Assembly (NCBI GenBank): GCA_017303555.1
Contig: JAFLCN010000013.1
Span: 41,746 to 105,745, forward strand
Length of the DNA: 64,000 bases
From: Planctomycetota bacterium
GTDB lineage: Bacteria; Planctomycetota; Phycisphaerae; Phycisphaerales; UBA1924
Direction of reading: 5' to 3'
Shown: positions 8,768 through 15,901 of the stretch, one piece after another
How the letters are laid out: each line of letters begins with the position of its first letter
Numbering within the stretch: position 1 is the stretch's first letter
Notes under the pieces: generated by a model
Told to the model about the DNA's origin: nothing
The model's input: the letters and a program-made list of their open reading frames with translations, nothing else
Database searches by the model: none
Program-made: the position numbers and the translations under genes

Positions 8768-9862
8768 TTACTTCGGCTGAGGCTTGGTGGGCGCAGTTGA
8801 AGAACCCGGCGGAACACTGTTTTCCGGACGTTGAGGTCGGTCGGTCGCATCGCCCGTGCGGCCTTCGCCCGCCGGAACAACCACCTGCTCGGCCGGTGCC
8901 CCATTCTCTTCCGCCCCACCCCGATACGGCTGCACAATCACATCCCATCCGTCCGCCGGCGTCGTCGTGTCGAAAACCTTTGGATCGAACTTCACCTTGT
9001 CGTTCGTCCGCACATCCAGCAGCACCACGACCGAAATGTCGTCCGCTTGATTCACCGTCTTCGCGATCCGAGGCAGCAATCTGCCCGGTTTGCCCCCCGG
9101 ATTCGGCTCCGCCCGGTACCACAAACGAATCTCTTTGAAATCGTCGCGCTCGCTCCGTGGCGTCAGCATCAACTGCACGCAGTCCTTCGACAGCGTCGTC
9201 AACTCCTTCATCCGCTCCGCCGGCATCTCATCAAACCCGTCATCCGGAGGCAGCAGCGTCGCGTCGTACCGCTCCAAGATGTCCGCCTTCTTCTGCCCGA
9301 TCGGAATCGGCAGCGGGCCCTCCCCGATCTTCAGCGGGTCAAAGTTCTCGCCCGGCCGCACCACCTGGCGCTTCACCATCCGCTTCTCGTCATCAAACCG
9401 CTCGACCAGCCACTCGCCGTCGAAGTTGTAGATCTGCTTCTTGGTTTCTTCGCGATTCCCGAATGCCAGTTTGTCAAATTGAATCGCGAACCGGCGCTTG
9501 CGCGGAGCATTCGCAGCCGTCTTCCCGCCCACATCCTCAAACCACAGCGTCCCCGTGCGCACCTGCGTGTCGCCCGCGATCGCAAAGTCGCGCGTGTACC
9601 GGATCTTCGCTTGCAGCGCCCGCAGGTTCTCATCCGCCGTTTCCAGCGACGTCAACAACTCATCCGCCGACGAGAACCCCGCGATCGGCTGATCGGGCAG
9701 AATCTTGATGTTTCCGCCAGGCACCGGCTCGGAACGAATCTCCGAAGGCTGCCCCTCCGGGGCCGGCTGGGCGCGCCCGGCCTGCAATGCCACGATCACC
9801 GCCGTCGAGGCAACGAACATCCGAACGGAACCAAGATTGAAAACGGTCTCAGATGATCGCAC
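8768..9862 (-). CDS. Exported LolA-like (outer-membrane lipoprotein-sorting-like) protein
   Basis: The exported protein has about 364 residues, with a signal region (MFVASTAVIVALQAGRAQP). The mature body resembles the LolA/LolB half-barrel families common in planctomycetes: LLTSLETADENLRALQAKIRY near the start, then alternating beta strands such as GTLWFEDVGG, RFAIQFDKL, YNFDGEWLVERF and IRLWYRAE. The C-terminal 50 residues are low-complexity Pro/Thr/Gly. GTG 9862 is chosen because GAGAAGAGGG lies eight bases upstream; ATG 9820 is an alternative. It is immediately followed by the TPR metallopeptidase gene, so the pair may act together at the envelope. The LolA link is by fold pattern only. 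Confidence 0.7.
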   Translation of the reverse strand: MRSSETVFNLGSVRMFVASTAVIVALQAGRAQPAPEGQPSEIRSEPVPGGNIKILPDQPIAGFSSADELLTSLETADENLRALQAKIRYTRDFAIAGDTQVRTGTLWFEDVGGKTAANAPRKRRFAIQFDKLAFGNREETKKQIYNFDGEWLVERFDDEKRMVKRQVVRPGENFDPLKIGEGPLPIPIGQKKADILERYDATLLPPDDGFDEMPAERMKELTTLSKDCVQLMLTPRSERDDFKEIRLWYRAEPNPGGKPGRLLPRIAKTVNQADDISVVVLLDVRTNDKVKFDPKVFDTTTPADGWDVIVQPYRGGAEENGAPAEQVVVPAGEGRTGDATDRPQRPENSVPPGSSTAPTKPQPK

Positions 9863-10043
9863 GTGCAAATCCCTCTTCTCTGTACGTCCACAAGGACGCT
9901 TTGTGTTCAACTTCCCAGCCGGGTTCGCCCCCAAGCCCGCCCGCAAGGTTACTGATGCGCCGGATCGTTGGCGACACGGAACTTCGGCACGATCCAACGA
10001 AAATGTGTTGCCCGGCCCCCCCGCCGGTGCGAATCTATGGGCG

Positions 10044-10982
10044 GTGTTCACCTTCCTTCGATTCCGGCGCCCGGTGGCCGCTCCGTCCCGATGGGCCGCG
10101 GCCGGCGTTTCCCTCCTTCTCTTCTCGATCTCTCCCGGCGCCCAACCTGCCGACCCTGCCCAATCGCCCCGCAATGCCGGAGGCAGCGGCCTCGCCCGTC
10201 GCCCGAATCCCAAGCTCGCCGACCGCACCCCTTCCGGGCTCACCCTCCGCCCGTTCGCCAATCACCGAAAACTCGGCGCTGTCTACCACACCGTTTCCGT
10301 TCGGGCTCTCACCCTTTCGGCCACGCTCCCCGGCCTGCAGGCTTCCCCGACCGGCCTCGCAGGCTATGCCGTCGCACGCATCCCGATGGACGCCGCTTCG
10401 AACGGAGCCCTTGGCCCAGTCATCGTCGCCGGCCAGTGGCAACTTCCCTGGACGTCGCTCGTAGACGCCGCCACGCTCGCCCGCTGGAGCACCGCCCAGG
10501 GCGGCCCGCTCAAGCTCGAAGAGTTCCCCGCTGTCGCGTTCACCATCCGAAACGCCGTCGACACAAAGCTCATCGCACGCGACGAATCCACCTCCAGCTA
10601 CATGTGCACGCTCGTCGCCGATATCAGCATCAACGGCATCACCACCGAACGCGTCATCCAGCGCACCATCGTCTCCTTCATGCGCGGCACCGCTTCCGAC
10701 CCCACCATCAAGGGCGAGCAGCTCTCCATCCGCGCCCGCTGGCAGATCCGCCTCTCCGATTTCTTCTCGTCGCTTCCCGGCGTCCCTTCGCTCCCCATGG
10801 TCGATGTCAACGCCGACTTGCTCATGTCCACCGTTTCGCCCGAAGCTCAACGTGACGACGCCGCGCCCGCCCCTCAGGAATCTTCGCCCGACTCCGAGGC
10901 GCCCAAGCCTTCCGCCCCCGCATCCACCGAGCCGTCCCGCCCAAGCGACCCCCCCAGCGAGCCCCCCAGCACACCGAAGTAA
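10044..10982 (+). CDS. Secreted YceI-like domain protein
   Basis: This protein of about 312 residues has a signal-like hydrophobic stretch near its start (GVSLLLFSISPGAQPA). A domain of about 190 residues follows that resembles the YceI lipocalin-like family: ARIPMDAAS, LKLEEFPAVAFTIRNAV, and later SFMRGTASDPTIKGEQLSIRARWQIRLSDF. The extreme C-terminus is Pro/Ser/Glu-rich. YceI proteins bind isoprenoids or other amphiphiles; the ligand here is unknown. The start is uncertain: GTG 10044 directly precedes the signal, and GTG 10005 is also in frame. Its last 109 bases overlap the converging ruvX gene, with no terminator between them. Confidence 0.68.
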   Translation: MFTFLRFRRPVAAPSRWAAAGVSLLLFSISPGAQPADPAQSPRNAGGSGLARRPNPKLADRTPSGLTLRPFANHRKLGAVYHTVSVRALTLSATLPGLQASPTGLAGYAVARIPMDAASNGALGPVIVAGQWQLPWTSLVDAATLARWSTAQGGPLKLEEFPAVAFTIRNAVDTKLIARDESTSSYMCTLVADISINGITTERVIQRTIVSFMRGTASDPTIKGEQLSIRARWQIRLSDFFSSLPGVPSLPMVDVNADLLMSTVSPEAQRDDAAPAPQESSPDSEAPKPSAPASTEPSRPSDPPSEPPSTPK

Positions 10983-11404
10983 TCCCGCAGAATCGCAGCC
11001 GCGGCAAGCGCATCCCGCTTCTGCTTCTTCTGCCCGCGCGTCATCCCGCTCCGCGACATCGACCAATCCGCTTCCACCGACGTCAGCCGCTCATCGTGAT
11101 ACACAACGGTGCGCCCCGTCTGCTGCGCCAGCAACTCCCCAAACCCGCGGCACTTCTTCGCCTGAGGCCCCTCGCTCCCATCCATATTCAGTGGCAGCCC
11201 AATGACAAGCGTGTCCTTGCGCGCAGGCGACGCCACACCAAGATGAGTCTCAATCGCCGCCGCAAGACGATCCAGCAGCACCTTCCCCCCATCCGCCCCG
11301 ATCGCGCACTCAATCACCTCAAGAGGCGACACCAACCCCGTCTCGCGATCCCCAAGCGCAAGCCCCGTCCGCTTATCCCCAAGATCAATCGCGAGGTATC
11401 GCAT
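10874..11404 (-). CDS. ruvX: Putative pre-16S rRNA nuclease / Holliday-junction resolvase-like protein RuvX (YqgF)
   Basis: The 176-residue RNase H-fold protein belongs to the RuvX/YqgF family, which in Escherichia coli acts in 16S rRNA 5'-end maturation. Visible motifs are LAIDLGDKRTG with Asp7, IGLPLNMDG near residue 68, DERLTSVEA near 104, and a final acidic residue in KRDALAAAAIL (Asp131). A variable 30-residue Gly/Ser-rich tail follows the core; that tail is encoded within the 109 bases that overlap the opposite-strand YceI-like gene. ATG 11404 (MRYLAID) is preferred over 11419 because it starts directly at the first beta strand. Confidence 0.88.
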   Translation of the reverse strand: MRYLAIDLGDKRTGLALGDRETGLVSPLEVIECAIGADGGKVLLDRLAAAIETHLGVASPARKDTLVIGLPLNMDGSEGPQAKKCRGFGELLAQQTGRTVVYHDERLTSVEADWSMSRSGMTRGQKKQKRDALAAAAILRDYFGVLGGSLGGSLGRDGSVDAGAEGLGASESGEDS

Positions 11405-11490
11405 AGGCACCAAATTCAAGCCCGCCGCGCGGTTTTCCGCCTTCTGTTTTCCGACTTGCGACTTGCTTCCAATTCAACGCCCGCGTATCC

Positions 11491-11511
11491 ACTCCGAAAT
11501 CCGAAATCCCA
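11491..11511 (+). repeat. Short copy of the 7-bp AATCCGA repeat
   Basis: Three 7-base units (ACTCCGA, AATCCGA, AATCCCA) match the array at 247-295. It lies just beyond the stop of the mannose-1-phosphate guanylyltransferase gene, in the gap before ruvX. Confidence 0.65.
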
Positions 11512-11514
11512 CAT

Positions 11515-12645
11515 CTACTTCAACCTCTCCTCCACCGCCCCATGCAGATTCTTCAATTCCTCCGCCTTCGACCGCGGCATGATCAGCGTCGCATCTTCCG
11601 TGTGCACCACAATCAGATCATCCACGCCAAGCAGCGCCACCGTGTGCTTCTTCCCGCCGTTCACGATCAGGTTGTTCTTTCCCTGCTGAATGAGCGACGC
11701 ACCGCTCCCGTTCGCCGTGCGATTCCCGCTTGCATCCGGCGCCAGCGTCTCGCCGTAGCTCGGCCATGAACCGACATCGAGCCAGTTCACATCCATCTGC
11801 ACGGTGCAAACCGAAAAATCCTTGTCCTTGCTCGCCGGCTCCATGATCGCGAAATCCACGCTGATCTTCGGCAGATTCGGATACACCCGCGCGATCGTCT
11901 CCTGCTGCGTCTTCGTCCCCCACGCCTTCTGAATTTCCATCATCCCCGCGTGACTCTCGGGCTTGAACTTCTTCAGCGCCTCGAGGAAGGTCGATGCCTT
12001 CCACACAAACATCCCGCTGTTCCAGTTGAACGAGCCCGATTGCAAGTACGCCTGCGCGCGGGGCAGATCCGGCTTCTCCACAAACCGCGCGACGTGGAAC
12101 GCCAGCGACTTGCCGTCCTTCTCAGCGCCAGCGACGCCCCGGATCGGCGTGCCGCGCTCAACATATCCGTACCCAGTCGCCGCAAAAGTCGGCTTGATCG
12201 AGAACGTCACAAGGCGCTTCGGGTCCGCCTCCACCAGCTTGTACCCAAGGTCCATCCGCTCCCGAAACACATCCTGCGGCTCGATGATGTGATCCGCCGT
12301 CAAAACCGAAAACACCGCGTTCTTATCCAGTTTCTCAAACACAGCCGCGGCAAAGCCCACAGCATTCACCGTATCGCGCCCCACCGGCTCGCCCATGATC
12401 CGCTCATCCGTGAACGCCGGCAGATCGCGCCTGATGACCGAGCGAAACCCCTCGCTCGTGCAGATGAACCGCTTGTCGCCGGGGACCACTCCCTCCAGCC
12501 GATCCGCGGCAATCTCCAAGAGCGACCTCGACCGCCCGCCGTCCTTCGACTGAATGAACTGAATGAGTTGCTTCGGCATCTCCTTGCGGCTCATGGGCCA
12601 CAACCGAGTTCCCGCTCCTCCCGCCATGATCATCGCGTATCGCAT
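11515..12645 (-). CDS. Mannose-1-phosphate guanylyltransferase
   Basis: This 376-residue nucleotidyltransferase makes GDP-mannose from mannose-1-phosphate and GTP for surface polysaccharide. The N-terminus carries the nucleotide-binding signature MAGGAGTRLWPMSR with a following KQL. Other family features are LTADHIIEP near residue 110, FVEKPDLPRAQAYL near 185, WNSGMFVWK near 207 and LDVGSW near 285. It lacks the C-terminal phosphomannose isomerase domain of long bifunctional forms. ATG 12645 (MRYAMIMAGG) is chosen; the longer reading to 12687 adds a non-conserved stretch. Products of this enzyme could supply the WbaZ-like glycosyltransferase gene at 23160. Confidence 0.9.
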   Translation of the reverse strand: MRYAMIMAGGAGTRLWPMSRKEMPKQLIQFIQSKDGGRSRSLLEIAADRLEGVVPGDKRFICTSEGFRSVIRRDLPAFTDERIMGEPVGRDTVNAVGFAAAVFEKLDKNAVFSVLTADHIIEPQDVFRERMDLGYKLVEADPKRLVTFSIKPTFAATGYGYVERGTPIRGVAGAEKDGKSLAFHVARFVEKPDLPRAQAYLQSGSFNWNSGMFVWKASTFLEALKKFKPESHAGMMEIQKAWGTKTQQETIARVYPNLPKISVDFAIMEPASKDKDFSVCTVQMDVNWLDVGSWPSYGETLAPDASGNRTANGSGASLIQQGKNNLIVNGGKKHTVALLGVDDLIVVHTEDATLIMPRSKAEELKNLHGAVEERLK

Positions 12646-12960
12646 GAGTCCCGACGATATCGACAATCCGCCCAAATTGCCACGCAATCCGCGATTTCTA
12701 GACGGAACTCCGCCTCAGCCCAATCCCGTCCTGCGTGCCAAGTTACGCCGCGAATCGAACTCTCCGCGCCCGCACGACCACCATCCCAGTGTCCATCGCG
12801 CGGCTGCTCTCACTCTTCAGCCCGAAGGGCTTGACCGAAAGTAGCCGGGGGTGGAGCGAGTCTTCGAGCGACACCCCCGGTCAAGTCCCTCGCGATCTGC
12901 ACGCCGAAGGTGTGCAAGAAGCAACCGGTGACAGTTCGTCACCATTTGGAATCACCCACC
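12646..12960 (+). other. Intergenic region of about 315 bases containing a palindromic repeat
   Basis: No credible gene is seen. The region holds a compound hairpin at 12830-12885 and a smaller hairpin (GGTGAC with GTCACC) at 12927-12943, both between minus-strand genes. Confidence 0.6.
12830..12885 (+). repeat. Compound palindromic intergenic element
   Basis: The outer arms CTTGACC and GGTCAAG enclose inner arms CCGGGGGTG (12845-12853) and CACCCCCGG (12872-12880). The centre has two GAGCGA copies. From general knowledge, planctomycete intergenic repeats with a CCGGGGGT stem are common; membership in such a family is an inference. Confidence 0.7.
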
Positions 12961-13164
12961 TCAAGACGAACCCGACTCCTTCGCCCGCGGCTCGCCCGTC
13001 GAACCCTCCACCTTCTCCCGAATCCCTCGCGCCCTCAACGCCTCCCTCAACAAAAACTCCATCTGCGCATTCACCGACCGCAGCTCGCTCTGCGCGAGGC
13101 CGTTGATCTGCTCCCACAGATCCGGCGGTATCCGAAGCAAAATGGACTTGCGCTCTTCAGCCAT
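12961..13164 (-). CDS. Ribbon-helix-helix (Arc-like) DNA-binding protein
   Basis: A 67-residue protein whose first 45 residues fit the Arc/MetJ ribbon-helix-helix fold: a beta strand RKSILLRIPPDLWEQI, helix A, a turn, and helix B NAQMEFLLREAL. The remaining 20 residues are a polar tail. Proteins of this type bind palindromic operators as dimers. It lies 96 bases downstream of the SPFH gene on the same strand. The pairing of Arc-like small proteins with SPFH-domain genes is a pattern I recognise from other genomes. A large palindrome upstream of the SPFH gene (14194-14221) is a candidate operator. Confidence 0.8.
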   Translation of the reverse strand: MAEERKSILLRIPPDLWEQINGLAQSELRSVNAQMEFLLREALRARGIREKVEGSTGEPRAKESGSS

Positions 13165-13260
13165 CAATCCCGTCTTCTTTCAATCGCCCCTCTCCCCCGA
13201 GAGTGAGGTTGCACTCTGCGTCCGCTCCCCACCTCTTCACCTCTTCACCTCCCCACCCCC

Positions 13261-14160
13261 TTACCCGTTATAAAGAGTCCCCGCATTCACCACCGGCTGC
13301 ACCCCATGATCCCCGCACAGCACGACCATCAAATTGCTCACCATCGCCGCTCTTCGCTCATCATCCAATTTCACCTTCCCGCCCTTTTCGAGGTGCTCGA
13401 GCGCCGATTCAACCATCCCCACAGCGCCTTCCACAATCCGGAACCGCGCCGACACGACCGCATCCGCCTGCTGCCGCCGCAGCATCGCCCCAGCGATCTC
13501 CGCGGCATACGCCAAGTGTGAAAGCCTCGTCTCCTCGATCGTCACGCCCGCTTTCGCGACGCGCTCCTGCAATTCCGCCGCCAGCGTCTTGCTCACCTCA
13601 TCCGTCGAGCCCCGCAGCGACATCTCGTTTTCCACGCCCGTGTCGTACGGATACACCGACGCCAGGTGCCGCAGCGCCGACTCGCACTGCGTATCCACAA
13701 AGCTGCTGAAATCCGCCACATCAAACGAGGCCCGCGCCGCGTTCTCGACCCGCCACACCACGACCGCCGCGATCTCGATCGGGTTGCCCCGCACATCGTT
13801 CACCTTGATCGTCGGCGTCACCCGGTTGTTCGTGCGGAGCGAAACGCTCGGCTTCTTCGCCAGCGGATTGATCCACCAGAAGCCCGACGTCTTCACCGTG
13901 CCGTGGTAACTCCCGAAGAAGACCACCACCCGCGCCGTGTTCGGCTGGATGATCGTCAGCCCCGTCATCAGGATCACGTTCACCACAAACAAAAACACCG
14001 CGAGCACGCCCAGCGCCACCAGCCCCGCGGGCGCGTGAGGCATCCCATCCGACTTCCGCACCGCGTACACGAACATCGCGATGATCGGAACGAACGCGAT
14101 CAGCCCTCCGATCAGCACCGGCCACCCTTTCGCCGTCTTCGCCGCAAACTCGTTTGTCAT
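13261..14160 (-). CDS. SPFH/Band 7 domain membrane protein
   Basis: A 299-residue protein with two N-terminal membrane helices (about residues 10-33 and 45-70), followed by an SPFH domain. The domain starts at TIIQPNTARVVVFFGSYHGTVKTSGFWWINP, continues with the NNRVTPTIKVNDVRGNPIEIAAVVVWRV strand region, and ends in a coiled helical part with RRQQADAVVSARFRIVEGAV. SPFH proteins form membrane-associated oligomeric cages that organise lipids or proteases. ATG 14160 is preferred because GGAAAGGGG lies seven bases upstream; the reading from 14193 adds 11 residues without a better site. Expression may be controlled by the palindrome just upstream and the RHH protein encoded downstream. Confidence 0.88.
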   Translation of the reverse strand: MTNEFAAKTAKGWPVLIGGLIAFVPIIAMFVYAVRKSDGMPHAPAGLVALGVLAVFLFVVNVILMTGLTIIQPNTARVVVFFGSYHGTVKTSGFWWINPLAKKPSVSLRTNNRVTPTIKVNDVRGNPIEIAAVVVWRVENAARASFDVADFSSFVDTQCESALRHLASVYPYDTGVENEMSLRGSTDEVSKTLAAELQERVAKAGVTIEETRLSHLAYAAEIAGAMLRRQQADAVVSARFRIVEGAVGMVESALEHLEKGGKVKLDDERRAAMVSNLMVVLCGDHGVQPVVNAGTLYNG

Positions 14161-14193
14161 CGGATGTCCCCTTTCCGTGTTGGCGCTTGTCAT

Positions 14194-14221
14194 GGTATCG
14201 ACATGATATCACTTCAATACC
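14194..14221. promoter_or_regulatory. 28-bp perfect-arm palindrome, candidate operator
   Basis: GGTAT, five bases, TGATATCA, five bases, ATACC. Both the outer arms and the central octamer are perfectly symmetric about 14207/14208. It lies 33 bases upstream of the SPFH start codon. The symmetry suits a dimeric or tetrameric RHH repressor, such as the one encoded at 12961-13164. Confidence 0.6.
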
Positions 14222-14288
14222 ACATCGGGAACTCGATCGGTGTTCTTTCTCCGTTTTTCGTTGAAAGCCCTTTGTATTCAGCGACTTA

Positions 14289-14349
14289 GGAGAATACCAA
14301 ACAAAATCCGATTTTTGTCTTGCAATACCAATCAAAAACCGTATTCTCC
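14289..14349. promoter_or_regulatory. Inverted and direct repeats upstream of the HTH-like gene
   Basis: GGAGAATAC (14289-14297) and GTATTCTCC (14341-14349) form perfect 9-base inverted arms. Between them lie two 18-base direct repeats starting at 14293 and 14324, matching at 16 of 18 positions and spaced 31 bases apart (about three helical turns). The region is AT-rich, unlike its surroundings, and ends four bases before the ATG. Confidence 0.6.
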
Positions 14350-14353
14350 GACA

Positions 14354-15169
14354 ATGGACTCACCCAAGCCAGTGCCGATCGAATTCCCTCCTCCCGACAG
14401 CCAGGCGACCCTTCTCGCCATGTACCTGGAGGGCATCCCGCTCGTCCAGATCGCCCGCACGCTCAAAGTCGGCGTGCCGACGGTGATCGACTTCGTCCGC
14501 TCTCCCGAAGTCCGCGAGTGCATCCTGCAATACGAGGAGTGCCTGCAGGTTCAGACCAGCCTCTCCGCACTCGCCGCGCGCATCCCGGCGATGGGCACGC
14601 TCCGCGAGGTCTGCGCGACCGAAGGCTCACCCGCCGAACGACGCCGCGCCGCCTCCGACCTCCTCCGCCAAAGCAATGCCGCGGCAAAGCCCGCCCAAGC
14701 CAAGCCCCCCGGACGCACACCTCTTCGCACATCCACGCCAGAAGCACTCTTGCCCAACCCGAATATCGAAACACCGCCCGAGATTCCACTCCCCGTGCAA
14801 ACCGTGTCGCCCGAGGAGTTGAACGTCGCTTCACCAGCCGATTCAAATCCCTCCGCACCGATCGAAATCGACGAAGCCAAAGCTCTGTTCAAAGCTGAAG
14901 CGCAGATGCAGGAGCCGCCTCCCGCGCACGCGCCCGATCATGCCTCATCAACGCACACCGCAAGCTGGCACGCCTTCGCACGCGATGAACCCGATCGACC
15001 GATTCCCGATCTCAATGCAGATTCGGCCATCGAACCGCGCCCCGCTTCACCGCACCCCGCACCCACACCAACGCACATCCCCTCCCCCTACGACCTCATC
15101 AACCCACCCCAAATTTCGCCACCCCAAATCTCAACCCCTCTTCCCGACGCCATCCCCGTTGCGGCATAG
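14354..15169 (+). CDS. Hypothetical protein with N-terminal HTH-like segment
   Basis: A 271-residue protein. Residues 15-55 (SQATLLAMYLEGIPLVQIARTL, then VPTVIDFVRSPEV) resemble a resolvase- or terminase-small-subunit-like helix-turn-helix. A helical stretch follows to about residue 115, with AERRRAASDLLRQS. The remaining 150 residues are low complexity, rich in Pro, Ser, Thr and His, and probably disordered. No family is certain. The ATG at 14354 lacks a Shine-Dalgarno sequence and follows a repeat-rich AT-rich segment, so the message could be leaderless or the gene self-regulated through these repeats. A phage origin is possible, but no phage neighbour is present. Confidence 0.65.
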   Translation: MDSPKPVPIEFPPPDSQATLLAMYLEGIPLVQIARTLKVGVPTVIDFVRSPEVRECILQYEECLQVQTSLSALAARIPAMGTLREVCATEGSPAERRRAASDLLRQSNAAAKPAQAKPPGRTPLRTSTPEALLPNPNIETPPEIPLPVQTVSPEELNVASPADSNPSAPIEIDEAKALFKAEAQMQEPPPAHAPDHASSTHTASWHAFARDEPDRPIPDLNADSAIEPRPASPHPAPTPTHIPSPYDLINPPQISPPQISTPLPDAIPVAA

Positions 15170-15408
15170 ACATGTCGTTTCGCATCGCGCCGCCATGTGC
15201 AGCATCACCATGTTGCCGAACCGTCCAGACCATTCACACCCCGAGCGAGCCTGGAAAGCCGATGGGCGCCGCCCGCCGCCTGATTTCCTCGCAGAGTCAG
15301 TGAAGTATGGCGCGCATGGAGCGACGCTTTCACTCATGCCTCGGAACTTAGCAGTTTCTTTACCCAACCATCGCTCATGGAACTCTTCCTTTCAGTTATG
15401 CTCTCATC

Positions 15409-15888
15409 ATGCGACGCTGCCACCCGGCCCTTTGCATCGCTCTCGCACAAATCGTGTTCGCGTGGGCATGCACTTCCACGCCTCCCGCAGAAACCGCACA
15501 GACGGGAGTTCCACGGGCCGTGGTATTCGACACCGATCACGCCCGTTGGACGCTCGAAATGCTTGATGACGGGGTGATTCCCGCGCGAATTCCGGTTGAG
15601 ACCGTGGAATCCGGAAAGCGCGTTCCCGGCCTGATCATCCACAGGGCCAATCCCGCCACGCGCCTCCTGATGGACACTCCGTGGACGGGCAATCAGACGT
15701 TCTGGCCGGTGACTTTGCCCCAACGTGTCGAACGCGAGAACGGAAGCTGGAAGATCCGTTTCTTCACCGCCAAAATCTCAACGGCAACTCTGAACCAGGC
15801 GTCGCAGACGCCCATTGTCGGAAGCGTCCCGGTCGGCTCGCAATCGAACGTTGCCGACTATACAGGCCAATTTGCGGCCTTTGACTGA
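15409..15888 (+). CDS. Small exported hypothetical protein
   Basis: A 159-residue protein starting with a signal-like segment (ALCIALAQIVFAWACTSTPP). The Cys near residue 21 could be lipidated, but the preceding residues (AWA) are an imperfect lipobox. The body has strands such as RAVVFDTDHARWTLEMLDD and WKIRFFTAKI; no family is recognised. It ends 13 bases before the start of the metalloprotease gene on the same strand, so the two likely form one transcript. Both proteins contain a similar segment: V.SG.RVPGLI.H here and EDGTRVAGVRAR in the protease. Confidence 0.65.
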   Translation: MRRCHPALCIALAQIVFAWACTSTPPAETAQTGVPRAVVFDTDHARWTLEMLDDGVIPARIPVETVESGKRVPGLIIHRANPATRLLMDTPWTGNQTFWPVTLPQRVERENGSWKIRFFTAKISTATLNQASQTPIVGSVPVGSQSNVADYTGQFAAFD

Positions 15889-15901
15889 GAAGGAGCAGGC
15901 A

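Noticed and set aside
12563..12844. Plus-strand frame of 93 codons across the manC start.
   Set aside because: It overlaps manC and the palindromic repeat and has no coding-like features.
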